Positions 53,969 to 62,142 of a stretch of 64,000 bases of DNA are shown piece after piece. A program made the position numbers and the translations under genes. Under the pieces are notes generated by a model, which saw only the letters and a list, made by a program, of their open reading frames with translations, was not told the origin of the DNA and made no database searches. Location of the stretch: NCBI GenBank assembly GCA_011525915.1, contig WYBM01000012.1, forward strand, positions 1 through 64,000, in the 5' to 3' direction. The stretch is from Ardenticatenaceae bacterium (GTDB lineage: Bacteria > Chloroflexota > Anaerolineae > Promineifilales > Promineifilaceae). Position 1 is the first letter of the stretch. Every line of letters begins with the position of its first letter.

Positions 53969-54802
53969 CTAAAAATTCATACGACGGAAGATAAAGGAGG
54001 GGATGTGGCGGATCATCAGGCCGACCAGCCGCCAGCGAGCCGGCAGGTACACCGTTTGCTTTTGGCGGTGAATGGCCTGGGTTACGGCCGTGGCCGCTGC
54101 TTCTGGCGAGATAACCCAAAACGTCTTGGGGGCATTTTCCAGCAGCACAGTATCCACAAAACCAGGCTTGATGGTGGTCACGGTAACGCCATGCCGTGTC
54201 AGGCGGTTGCGCAGCGCTTCCAGGTAAGTATTCAGCCCGGCTTTGCTGGTATTGTACACCGGCGCCCCTACCCGCCCCCGGTCACCGGCGATGGAGCTGA
54301 CGCCCACAATGTGGCCGCGGCCCGCCCGTTCAAAGCGCATGGCTGCCTGATTTAGCCAGGCGATGGCCGCCAACAGATTCACCTCGAGCATCATTTTGTC
54401 TTTTTCAAAGTTATATTCGTCTAAGGCAACGGCGGGCTGTACACCGGCCACATACACTATTAGGTCCAGCCCCCCCAGGTCACGGACAATCGTTTGAAAG
54501 AGGCCGGGAATGTCATCATAGTTGGTGACGTTATGGGTATAAGGCAGCAGTTTTCCGGTAGACACGGTCGTGTTTACAGCCTGGCACATCTCTGCCAGTT
54601 TTGCTTCTCGCCGCGCCAATGCAGCCACAATGTAACCCTGATGCGCCAGTTCTCTAGCTAAAGCCGCCCCGATCCCAGAAGAGGCGCCCACAACAATGGC
54701 GCGTTGTTGTGGTTCTAGCGGGCGTGTTGGTTGTATCGTTGGTTCTGTCATAGCTCCCGATTGTAGCACACCCCGATGAACGGAGAATCTGTCGTTTGTC
54801 AT
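53969..54802 (-). CDS. Short-chain dehydrogenase beside the DprE1-like oxidase
   Basis: This 277-residue SDR has VVGASSGIGAALARELA, VYVAGVQPA in the NNAG position, Ser in GVSSIAGDRG, and Y/K in YNTSKAGLNTY. The C-terminal RRLVGLMIRHIPSFIFRR is basic and hydrophobic and may touch membrane. The start follows the PlsC stop with no gap (TAG then ATG), so it is coupled; an alternative ATG at 54751 has GGGAG upstream. It could be the partner reductase of the neighbouring oxidase, as in DprE1/DprE2. Confidence 0.8.
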   Translation of the reverse strand: MTNDRFSVHRGVLQSGAMTEPTIQPTRPLEPQQRAIVVGASSGIGAALARELAHQGYIVAALARREAKLAEMCQAVNTTVSTGKLLPYTHNVTNYDDIPGLFQTIVRDLGGLDLIVYVAGVQPAVALDEYNFEKDKMMLEVNLLAAIAWLNQAAMRFERAGRGHIVGVSSIAGDRGRVGAPVYNTSKAGLNTYLEALRNRLTRHGVTVTTIKPGFVDTVLLENAPKTFWVISPEAAATAVTQAIHRQKQTVYLPARWRLVGLMIRHIPSFIFRRMNF

Positions 54803-55609
54803 CTAAAGCGATGAGGAGGTAGAAGCGAGTTGGTGCGAGGCCCACACGGCCGTAAGCAGCCTATGGGTCTCCTCCGAAAGCTGCACCGGGTCGGCCCCCG
54901 GCGTCGGTAAGATCGGGTCAAGCAGGCTGATGTCTGCCACGACAGGCCCTTTATACCCCGCCAGCCGTTTAAGCGCACGGCCAATGCTCTCATCTCGATG
55001 CCAGATGGTAAACTCCAGGTGGTTATAAGTAATCGCACACGGCAAAAAGGCGGCGCCCACGTCTGTCACGATCTCAAAGGCCCCATAACGAAAGGGCAGC
55101 AGCTCCGTGCCGGGCCCACGCTGCCCCTCCGGATACAGCACAATCGGGGGGTGGTGGCGAATGCGTGACAAGGTGTGCCGGGCGGCCTGACGTGAGGCCT
55201 TATTGGTCCGTTCCACAAACACACAGCCAATGGCTTTGGCAATCCAGCCGATAAACGGCATTTTACGCACCTCATCTTTAGCCAGAAAGCGCACCGGCGT
55301 CACCGAAAGCAGCACTAAAATGTCCAGGTAAGACACATGGTTGGGAAATATGAACCCAGAAAACCTGGCCAACCGCTGCTGCTCCGGGCAATTCACCTGT
55401 ACATTTAACACATGCAGCAGCCAGCGCACAAACTGGCGCAGCACCAAAAACGAAGGTCGGTACCCCCGTAGGCGAAAAGGTATAAACGAGGCCACAATGA
55501 CGGCCGCAGCTGCCATCATCACCAACAGCCCGCTAATGACCAGGCGAACCGTACTCCGCACAACACTCATGAAGTTCCCTCTTCCATAAAAATAGTAGTC
55601 AGTTATCAC
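54803..55609 (-). CDS. 1-acylglycerol-3-phosphate acyltransferase (PlsC-like)
   Basis: This membrane-bound acyltransferase acts in phospholipid or glycolipid assembly. The 268-residue protein has an N-terminal helix (LVISGLLVMMAAAAVIVASFIPF), the HX4D motif in FPNHVSYLDILVL, FVERTNKASR and the PEGQRGPG motif. It abuts the SDR gene with no gap. An intergenic CAGT-type repeat lies upstream. Confidence 0.85.
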   Translation of the reverse strand: MITDYYFYGRGNFMSVVRSTVRLVISGLLVMMAAAAVIVASFIPFRLRGYRPSFLVLRQFVRWLLHVLNVQVNCPEQQRLARFSGFIFPNHVSYLDILVLLSVTPVRFLAKDEVRKMPFIGWIAKAIGCVFVERTNKASRQAARHTLSRIRHHPPIVLYPEGQRGPGTELLPFRYGAFEIVTDVGAAFLPCAITYNHLEFTIWHRDESIGRALKRLAGYKGPVVADISLLDPILPTPGADPVQLSEETHRLLTAVWASHQLASTSSSL

Positions 55610-55710
55610 TGTTCAGTATTCAGTGATTGGTTCACAACCTGCCCTGACAACTGCTTACTGACCACTGGCCACTGACCACTGAATACTGGCCACTGACCAC
55701 TGAATACTGC
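55599..55710. repeat. CAGT-type intergenic repeat array
   Basis: This stretch holds TCAGTTATCACTGTTCAG and GTATTCAGTG in the left part and, inverted, CACTGAATACTG twice in the right part (ACTGACCACTGAATACTG repeated). It fills the whole gap between the patatin stop and the PlsC start. The words are shared with 48.6 kb and related to 59.2 kb. Confidence 0.65.
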
Positions 55711-55711
55711 T

Positions 55712-56758
55712 TTATTGTTCCCCCTCTATCTGCTTACCGGCGGCTCTCCAGGCCCGCCGGGCATCCTCATAGCCTAAACGATACAGCTTTTCGTGCCCTT
55801 CCTTGGTGTACCGTAAAATGCGTTCTACGGGAATCGCTTCCTGAGGGGCCACAATGATCGGCTCCGGCAATACATGGTATTTTTGCTCAAAGATGTCCGG
55901 AATGCCATTGCCATCCTCATCTTTCAGGTCAACCTGTTCGCCGCGCATCTGCTGCAGCAGCAAGGCATTTTGCGCCCGCAGCCGGGCATTTTCCACTTGC
56001 AGCCGTATCAGTTCATTGATGCGGCGAAACATTTTAAGGTCAGACTGGAAAGAAGCCAGCAAAGCCCACTCTAACATGGTGCTGGCGGCCTGCAAGATGT
56101 TTCTGGGTTTTTCCAACTTCTGCTCTTCTTCATCTTCCCAGGGCGTCATAATAACTACCACAATCTCTTCCGCGCCGGCATCAATGGCCGGGCCAAGGGG
56201 GGTGTTGGCCACCGTGGCACCGTCCCAATACAGATTATCGTTTAGTTGTGTCGCCGGGTAAACCAGGGGAATAGAGCAGCTGGCAATAATGTGGTCTAAC
56301 CCGATGGGCTCCTGGCGCATTTTGCTGGGGTAGATATCACGGCTGTTGCCAAAGACATGGAGGCGCCCTGTGCTGATTTCCGTAGCGGTCACGCGCAGGT
56401 GTATGGCCGCTTCATCTGAATTAAGGCGTGTAAAGTTGACCCAACCCTGCTCTTGCAACGTTTTGCGTAAAGGGGCTGTATCTAACAGGTAATCACCCGT
56501 CAGGGTTCCCAACCCGGCTTTTTGCACGTCATCGGTTCGCAAGCGGCGCCATAAAGCCCACAAGGAATTGGCATTATGACCAGAAGCCAGCGCGGCCCCA
56601 TTCACAGCGCCAATAGACGTGCCGGCAACGATATCCGGATACCATTCATGTTCTTCTAGAAATTTCAGCACGCCCACATGGTAGGCGCCACGCCCCCCTC
56701 CACCAGATAAAACTAAGGCGTTCTTACGGCTTTTTGCTGGCATACGGTTTTCTCCCAC
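55712..56758 (-). CDS. Patatin-like phospholipase
   Basis: The 348-residue protein has the oxyanion motif SGGGGRGAYHVGVL near 18-31, the nucleophile S48 in AGTSIGAVNG, and the catalytic D179 in YWDGATVANTPLG (DGA in place of the common DGG). A C-terminal helical segment of 100 residues follows. It should hydrolyse membrane lipids or lysophospholipids. It is upstream of the PlsC gene on the same strand, so lipid turnover and re-acylation genes lie together. Confidence 0.88.
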   Translation of the reverse strand: MGENRMPAKSRKNALVLSGGGGRGAYHVGVLKFLEEHEWYPDIVAGTSIGAVNGAALASGHNANSLWALWRRLRTDDVQKAGLGTLTGDYLLDTAPLRKTLQEQGWVNFTRLNSDEAAIHLRVTATEISTGRLHVFGNSRDIYPSKMRQEPIGLDHIIASCSIPLVYPATQLNDNLYWDGATVANTPLGPAIDAGAEEIVVVIMTPWEDEEEQKLEKPRNILQAASTMLEWALLASFQSDLKMFRRINELIRLQVENARLRAQNALLLQQMRGEQVDLKDEDGNGIPDIFEQKYHVLPEPIIVAPQEAIPVERILRYTKEGHEKLYRLGYEDARRAWRAAGKQIEGEQ

Positions 56759-56820
56759 AGATGCCCGAGTATCAAAAGCGGTGATTACCTACCAAATCCT
56801 CGGGTTTATCTGCGTTGGAC

Positions 56821-59079
56821 TCAGCCCACCAGGTAGGCCGGACGCATGGCCGGGTCTGAGCTCTCTTTCATTTCAGCACCCGGCGGCTTTACAGGCAAGA
56901 TAATGTGGAATCGGCTGCCGGGCAGCCGATCCTCATCTTCCCCTTCAGATTCTACCCAGATGCGGCCGCCATGTGCTTCAATAACGCCTTTAGCAATAGG
57001 CAGGCCCAGCCCTGGCCCGGCGCCCTTAAATTTGGTACTTCCCGTTGAATGCAATTGCGGGTCACCGATACGGAAAAACTTTTCAAAAATCAGGTCATGG
57101 TATTTAGGATCAATGCCAATGCCGGTGTCACTAATGATGATCTCGATGTACTCATCATTATCTACACTGGTAATCACGGCGCCGGCCACATGAATACGGC
57201 CGTTGTCCGGGGTATATTTCACCGCATTGCCCATCAGATTGGCAAACGATTGCACCAACCGTTTAAAGTCAGCGTGAATAGGCGGCAGTTCATTAAGGCC
57301 ATCAGCCGACAATTGAATGCGCCGTTCCCGCATTGCCTGGGCCAACGGCTCTGTCGCCAGGCGTAAAATCGTATCCATACGCGTCTTGACAAATGTCAGC
57401 TGCATCCCGTCTACGTCTAGCTGGCTGGCGTCTAACATGGCGGTGATCAAACTTTCTAATTGCAGTGTGGCCCGATTAATGTGACCGATAATTTCACGCG
57501 TTTGTTCACGTGTCAGGGCGCTTTCTTCATTCATAGCTGCCAGAATGTCTGAATACCCCTTGACCTGTGTCAGGGGGGTGCGTAATTCATGGGAAGCAAT
57601 GGTAATAAAGTCAGATTTTACCCGGTCCATAATCTCCAGCCGCTCATTCTGCTCAATCAGGTCAATATTTAAATAGCGGATTTGCTCGTTTTGAATGTTA
57701 AGTTCACTGTACAACCGGGCATTCTGCAAGGCGACCACCGTCTGGTCAGCCAAAATTTGCATCAACTCCAGTTCGCCGGGTTGGTATGGTACGGCCGAGC
57801 TTTTGGGACCCACCACAATAATGCTCTCTAATTCATCGCCGCCGCCCACTGGTACGTACACTTCCATTTGCTGCTCTTTGAGCCAGGTGCGGTCATCTTT
57901 GCTCAACCCCTTATAATCTGGGCTAAAGTCCAGGTCATATTGCAGTAAAGGCAGGCTTTGCCGGGCCAGGGCAGCAATAAACGGGCTGTCCGGCGCAAAG
58001 GTGACTTTGGCCCGGGAGATGGCCCCCATGCCAGCGATGGGTTCGATCTCAAAACGGCCATCTGCCAGGCGGGTCAGCAGCATCAGTGCCCCGCGGTTGG
58101 TTTCTAACAGTTCACTTAATGTCCCGGCAATAAGCAAAGCCAACTGCTGCACGTCTAGTGTGCGGGAGATAGCCTGGCTGTAGTTGCGCATGATCTGGTT
58201 GGTGTTAAGACTTTCACGACGCAGGTAACGAAAAGTTAACCTCTCTACCAGGGTACGGTACGGCTCATAGACAAAAAAGCCCAACGTCAGGATAAAAGTG
58301 AGGATCACGGCCGTGACCAGCGCATCGACATTCAAATTACGGCTCAGTTGTAAAGCAATCAGAACTGCAATGATCAGGGGCAAAGCTGATATGGTGTTGA
58401 CAATGAGAAAAGCAATGGTACGCAAGACACGTGTACGCACGTCAAAGATACGGAAGGAAGCCACACCATAAGCCAGGCCTACCACGCCCCCAAACCGCAA
58501 AAACTGCCCCGCCAGAATCAGGCTAAGATAGCCAAAAAATTGTAAGAACTCCCCTGTAAAGACCACCATCAACACGACAAACCAGTATAATAACCGGTTG
58601 GCATGCCAGGGGAAAGGGGTGGCTCTGTACTCGCGCCAGGTCTTGCCCAATAACAAGCCGCTGACAGCCAGCCAGACCAGATAGCTGAACAATGTACCAA
58701 TAGACATGACAGTGTCCAATGGCGGCGGTAAGTACAACTGGCGTACAACAGGCAAAAGATCGATGAGGATCGTAAGTAAAACCGCCAGCCCACCGATCAC
58801 CAGACTGGTGCGTGGGACCTTCCATTCCAGAAATGCCGATGTCAGGCCAACGAACATCACCGTGCTGAGCAGCAGCATCTTAGCGGGCAGTGTAGGGTAG
58901 GCCACAAATGGTGCGGCAAATAATGAGAATTCCCACACAACGGCCGTAATGATGACAGCCAGCAACCATTTACGTTGTGCCGGATGCTGCGCCCGCCGTG
59001 CCAGCGGGGTTAACAGCAGCAGCGTGTAAACAACTGCGCCAATAAGAGGGATAAATTGGTTGGATGCGTAGACACTCAT
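56821..59079 (-). CDS. Multi-TM GAF sensor histidine kinase
   Basis: ATG 59079 is used rather than the upstream TTG, since it opens directly on the first membrane helix. About eight hydrophobic segments (residues 1-275) resemble a 7TM/MASE-type sensor. A GAF domain follows (about 300-455), then a coiled-coil, HisKA with H497 in IASHELRTPL, and HATPase (NLMGNAVKYTPDN, SDTGIGIDPKY, GAGPGLGLPIAKGVIEAHGG). Its response regulator is not next to it; the only orphan OmpR-type regulator in the window is at 22.7 kb. Confidence 0.9.
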   Translation of the reverse strand: MSVYASNQFIPLIGAVVYTLLLLTPLARRAQHPAQRKWLLAVIITAVVWEFSLFAAPFVAYPTLPAKMLLLSTVMFVGLTSAFLEWKVPRTSLVIGGLAVLLTILIDLLPVVRQLYLPPPLDTVMSIGTLFSYLVWLAVSGLLLGKTWREYRATPFPWHANRLLYWFVVLMVVFTGEFLQFFGYLSLILAGQFLRFGGVVGLAYGVASFRIFDVRTRVLRTIAFLIVNTISALPLIIAVLIALQLSRNLNVDALVTAVILTFILTLGFFVYEPYRTLVERLTFRYLRRESLNTNQIMRNYSQAISRTLDVQQLALLIAGTLSELLETNRGALMLLTRLADGRFEIEPIAGMGAISRAKVTFAPDSPFIAALARQSLPLLQYDLDFSPDYKGLSKDDRTWLKEQQMEVYVPVGGGDELESIIVVGPKSSAVPYQPGELELMQILADQTVVALQNARLYSELNIQNEQIRYLNIDLIEQNERLEIMDRVKSDFITIASHELRTPLTQVKGYSDILAAMNEESALTREQTREIIGHINRATLQLESLITAMLDASQLDVDGMQLTFVKTRMDTILRLATEPLAQAMRERRIQLSADGLNELPPIHADFKRLVQSFANLMGNAVKYTPDNGRIHVAGAVITSVDNDEYIEIIISDTGIGIDPKYHDLIFEKFFRIGDPQLHSTGSTKFKGAGPGLGLPIAKGVIEAHGGRIWVESEGEDEDRLPGSRFHIILPVKPPGAEMKESSDPAMRPAYLVG

Positions 59080-59133
59080 GAAAAATGTAACCCAACTTAT
59101 GGTATCAAGTGGTGACAATCCCAACTTCTGTGA

Positions 59134-59236
59134 CTAGTACCAGTAATCAGAAGTCCGTCATCCGTTTTCAGTGGGCTATTTCCAGAGACAGGCCAGCGCT
59201 GAAAACTGTACACTGATGACTGAAAACTGCTACTAG
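59134..59236. repeat. 103-bp element with imperfect terminal inverted repeats
   Basis: The left end CTAGTACCAGTAATCAG (59134-59150) and the right end CTGAAAACTGCTACTAG (59220-59236) are inverted repeats at 14 of 17 positions. The inside carries TTTTCAGTGG and, opposite, CTGAAAACTG with ACTGATGACTGA. It lies in the 5' region of the kinase gene. It might be a small non-autonomous element or a long RNA hairpin. Confidence 0.5.
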
Positions 59237-59334
59237 ATGATTGGCTACTGTAGTTAGGTCTATTGTAACGGCCGTCACTGGCAGTGGCAAAATAGTGATC
59301 AAGCAAGAGTACCATCGTACCGGCGGGATAGGCA

Positions 59335-59370
59335 AAAGGCCCTGAAGTTTTAAACATCTTCAGGGCCTTT
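59335..59370 (-). terminator. Hairpin terminator of tRNA-Ser
   Basis: AAAGGCCCTGAAG (59335-59347) and CTTCAGGGCCTTT (59358-59370) form a perfect 13-bp stem with a 10-nt loop. It lies 7 bp beyond the tRNA 3' end in the direction of its transcription. The stem's final TTT continues as TTTTG, a short T-run. Confidence 0.7.
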
Positions 59371-59377
59371 CTTTTAG

Positions 59378-59465
59378 CGGAGAGGGAGGGATTCGAACCC
59401 TCGATGAGGTGTTACCCCATACACGCTTTCCAAGCGTGCGCACTAAGCCACTATGCGACCTCTCC
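59378..59465 (-). tRNA. tRNA-Ser (anticodon GGA)
   Basis: Read on the minus strand, GGAGAGG (59459-59465) pairs with CCTCTCC (59379-59385). The anticodon arm is CGCTT-GGA-AAGCG, giving anticodon GGA for UCC/UCU. An extended variable arm and the T-arm motif GGTTCGAATCC are present. The 88-nt length fits a class II tRNA. The discriminator base is G. CCA is not encoded. Confidence 0.93.
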
Positions 59466-59479
59466 TTTTGTGCGCCGGA

Positions 59480-59507
59480 ATTATAGATGATGACCGCCAG
59501 TATGCAA
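59480..59507 (-). promoter_or_regulatory. Promoter of tRNA-Ser
   Basis: On the minus strand TTGCAT (59502-59507) and TATAAT (59480-59485) are spaced by 16 bp. The -10 box ends 14 nt before the mature tRNA 5' end. Confidence 0.6.
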
Positions 59508-59616
59508 ATTATAGGGCAAATCGGTCATCTTACCCTTACTGACCATCTAAAAAACTTCCCGTTTTGCCGAAGGTAAGGTCACCTCAAGCTCGCCCATCAC
59601 CAATGTGCCCTACCTA

Positions 59617-61224
59617 TCACCAGCCAACGGCCGTACCATCATTGCGCGGTTCGCTGCCACCAATAAGCACACCGGTAACCGGGTCACGTATAATAACCTG
59701 GCCGCCACCATAGTGCACGGGCGCCTCCACCGGGTAAAGGTCATGGCCGCGTCTGGCCAGTTCAGCACGTACGTCTGGGCCAATGGCCGGTTCCAGGGCC
59801 ACTAATGTACCCTTGAGCCAGTTAAAACGGGGGGCATCCAGCGCTGTCTGGGGGTCCATACCAAATTCGACCATATTCAGACCCACTTGCAAATGGCCCT
59901 GTGGCTGCATAAACCCACCCATGACCCCAAAGCTGCTCCATGCCTGACCATCTTTGGTGATAAAGCCAGGGATGATGGTATGGTACGGCCGTTTTCCGGG
60001 GGCGGCTTCATTTGGGTGACCAGGTTCCAGGCTAAAATTGGCGCCGCGATTTTGCAGTTGGATGCCGGTTGTCCCTGCCGTCAGCCCACTGCCAAAACCC
60101 ATATATAGGCTTTGAATCCAACTCACCATATTCCCTTCGCCGTCAGCGACCGTCAGGTAAACCGTATCACCATGTGGTGAGGGGTCGCCGGCTGTGCGGG
60201 CCAGAGCCTGGCCCATGGCAATATGCGCGTACCGTTCCTGGGCATAGCTGTCACTCAGCAGGCCAGGCAAAGGAATATGCGCCTGGTGGGGGTCAGCAAT
60301 ATAAGCCTGGGCGTCAGCAAAGGCCAATTTGGTGGCCTCCAGCAGCGCGTGGTAATAATCGGCGGAACCATACCCCAATGCCGGTAGATCAAAGCGGCGG
60401 GCAATATTTAAGGCCAGCAAAGCCGTCAGACCCTGACCGTTAGGGGGAATCTCATAAAATGTGAATCCCCGGCCATAATCAAGACAAATCGGCGCTACCC
60501 ATTCAGGCTGGTACTGGGCCAGATCATCTGGCGTCAAGACACCACCGGCGGCCTGCACACAGTCGGCAATTTGCCTGGCAATATCCCCCTGGTAAAAAGC
60601 ATCCGGGCCTTCAGCTGCCAGGGTGACAAGCGTTTGGGCAAATTCGGGATTGTGGAAAATCTCAGCAGGAAGCGGAGGCCGACCGTGAGGCAGCCACACT
60701 CGGCGTGAATCAGGGTGTTGGCTCATCTTATCGGTAGACTTGCCCCAGGCCGCGGCGATGCGCTGGCTAAGTGGAAAGCCTGTACGGGCATAGTCAATGG
60801 ACTGCACCAGTAATGAATCTAACCCCCGGGTCCCAAAACGGGTTAAGGCTGCCTGCCAGCCGCGCACACTACCCGGAACCGTTACGGTTAATGCACCCAG
60901 GCTGGGAAATGTGGTATGTCCGCGGCTGCGCACCAGATCGGCCGTCAGCCGAGCGGGCGCGGGGCCACTGGCATTCAGGCCAAAAAGCTTGCCTTCACGG
61001 GCCATCCAGATCAGGGCAAACGCATCGCCACCAATACCCGTAGAGGTAGGCTCCACCACACAAAGGGTGGCCACAGTGGCAATAGCAGCGTCAACGGCAT
61101 TGCCCCCTTGTTTAAGGATGTCCAGGCCAGCCTGGGCGGCTAAGGGTTGGCTGGTAGCCACCAGGCCGCGCTGGCCTATGATGTTAGAACGGCGACTTGG
61201 AAAAGCAAGGGCTTCAAATATCAT
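59617..61224 (-). CDS. Gamma-glutamyltransferase-family protein
   Basis: This is an Ntn-hydrolase-family enzyme, 535 residues, with the nucleophile Thr354 in SPHGDTVYLTVADGEGN at the expected autoprocessing point. Other motifs are GGNAVDAAIATVATLCVVEPTSTGIGGDAFALIW at the N-terminus, EIPPNGQGLTALLALN, MGFGSG, and the C-terminal GVMGGFMQPQGHLQVGLNMV. No signal peptide is seen, so it acts in the cytoplasm; YwrD-like gamma-glutamyl hydrolases are the nearest group. It is divergent from lexA, sharing the 112-bp intergenic region with the SOS box. Confidence 0.88.
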   Translation of the reverse strand: MIFEALAFPSRRSNIIGQRGLVATSQPLAAQAGLDILKQGGNAVDAAIATVATLCVVEPTSTGIGGDAFALIWMAREGKLFGLNASGPAPARLTADLVRSRGHTTFPSLGALTVTVPGSVRGWQAALTRFGTRGLDSLLVQSIDYARTGFPLSQRIAAAWGKSTDKMSQHPDSRRVWLPHGRPPLPAEIFHNPEFAQTLVTLAAEGPDAFYQGDIARQIADCVQAAGGVLTPDDLAQYQPEWVAPICLDYGRGFTFYEIPPNGQGLTALLALNIARRFDLPALGYGSADYYHALLEATKLAFADAQAYIADPHQAHIPLPGLLSDSYAQERYAHIAMGQALARTAGDPSPHGDTVYLTVADGEGNMVSWIQSLYMGFGSGLTAGTTGIQLQNRGANFSLEPGHPNEAAPGKRPYHTIIPGFITKDGQAWSSFGVMGGFMQPQGHLQVGLNMVEFGMDPQTALDAPRFNWLKGTLVALEPAIGPDVRAELARRGHDLYPVEAPVHYGGGQVIIRDPVTGVLIGGSEPRNDGTAVGW

Positions 61225-61242
61225 ATTATGTTAATATCCTGC

Positions 61243-61271
61243 TTGACACCGAACACCTGTTCGTGTATACT
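61243..61271 (+). promoter_or_regulatory. Sigma70 promoter of lexA
   Basis: TTGACA (61243-61248) and TATACT (61266-61271) are separated by 17 bp, a near-consensus promoter. The LexA box lies inside the spacer, so LexA would block RNA polymerase. The transcript is expected to begin near 61278. Confidence 0.8.
61250..61263. promoter_or_regulatory. lexA: SOS (LexA) box
   Basis: CGAACACCTGTTCG is a 14-bp palindrome with CGAAC and GTTCG arms around ACCT. It matches the Gram-positive-type LexA box in its outer arms and lies between the -35 and -10 elements of lexA. Autoregulation is expected, and the divergent gamma-glutamyltransferase gene might also be affected. Confidence 0.8.
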
Positions 61272-61281
61272 CACAGAACAA

Positions 61282-61344
61282 ATGAGCGAAAAACCACAAC
61301 CTTTTGGTAGTGTGGGATTGAAAGGAGTTATCTCCCATGAGTGA
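61282..61344 (+). CDS. Possible 20-codon upstream ORF overlapping the lexA start
   Basis: An ATG at 61282, only a few nt downstream of the predicted transcription start, opens MSEKPQPFGSVGLKGVISHE and stops with TGA at 61342-61344, 8 bp inside lexA. Its first codons ATGAGCGAAAAACC nearly copy those of lexA (ATGAGTGAAAAACC). The lexA ribosome site (AAAGGAG, 61320-61326) lies inside it, so its translation could couple to lexA. Confidence 0.4.
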   Translation: MSEKPQPFGSVGLKGVISHE

Positions 61345-62020
61345 AAAACCCTTATCGGACCGTCAGAAAAATATAATGACCTACATTGAAGAGTATGTGC
61401 AGGAGAACGGCCGTCCACCAACCATCCGTGAAATTGGTACGGCCGTAAACATCAGCTCTACATCGGTGGTTAATTATAATCTGACCAAGCTCAAAGAGAA
61501 AGGCCTGCTAGAGCGCGATGCTGAAGTATCTCGTGGTTTGCGCTTAACAGAAAAAGTAGCCACCTCCCTTGGAAACACACGCAATGCTGTGGCCAATGCT
61601 GTGGCTAACCTGGTACGTGTACCCTTGCTTGGCAATATCGTGGCCGGTGAACCCATTGAGGTAGGTCATGACAGTTTTGCCGTTTATGATGAAGAGGATG
61701 CTATCGAAGTGAGCCGGGCCATGCTGCCAGGAAAAACTGATGATCTTTTTGCTCTGCGGGTAAGTGGCTATTCCATGATTGACGCCATGGTCAATGATGG
61801 CGATATTGTGATTATGCGTCAGGATAGCAGAGCCCGCAACGGGGAAATGGTGGCCGTCTGGTTAAGTGATGATACCACCACTTTGAAATATTTTTATCAT
61901 GAAGGTGATAAGATTCGGCTGCAGCCGGCAAATCCCACCATGGACCCGATTTACGTGGACCCTGGTGAGGTGCAGGTACAGGGCAAGGTGATGATGGTGT
62001 TGCGGCAGACTGCGCACTAA
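61337..62020 (+). CDS. lexA: LexA repressor
   Basis: This SOS master repressor has 227 residues. The N-terminal winged helix-turn-helix (about 1-65) includes DRQKNIMTYIEEYVQENGRPPT and IREIGTAVNISSTSVVNYNL. A 35-residue linker follows, then the C-terminal S24 autoprotease domain: cleavage pair A103-G104 in NIVAGEP, nucleophile S146 in VSGYSM, base K184 in TTLKYF. It is controlled by the SOS box at 61250-61263. The strong terminator at 62043-62071 follows. Confidence 0.95.
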   Translation: MSEKPLSDRQKNIMTYIEEYVQENGRPPTIREIGTAVNISSTSVVNYNLTKLKEKGLLERDAEVSRGLRLTEKVATSLGNTRNAVANAVANLVRVPLLGNIVAGEPIEVGHDSFAVYDEEDAIEVSRAMLPGKTDDLFALRVSGYSMIDAMVNDGDIVIMRQDSRARNGEMVAVWLSDDTTTLKYFYHEGDKIRLQPANPTMDPIYVDPGEVQVQGKVMMVLRQTAH

Positions 62021-62042
62021 GGGGATTTTACCAACAACAGGC

Positions 62043-62071
62043 AGGACGGCGACACGGCCGTCCTTTTTTTT
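62043..62071 (+). terminator. Rho-independent terminator of lexA
   Basis: AGGACGGC (62043-62050) and GCCGTCCT (62057-62064) pair with a 6-nt loop, followed by eight T residues. The right arm contains the last part of an ACGGCCGT octamer (62055-62062). Confidence 0.85.
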
Positions 62072-62142
62072 AGCGTCTGATCAGAACTAATGTGCTAAAC
62101 TGGCATATCGAATGTTGTGGAACTTTCTAAACGGGTGAAAAC

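Noticed and set aside
55599..55710. Regular ACTGACCACTGAATACTG repeats considered as a CRISPR array
   Set aside because: Units are under 20 bp, abut one another with no spacers, and no cas genes are present.
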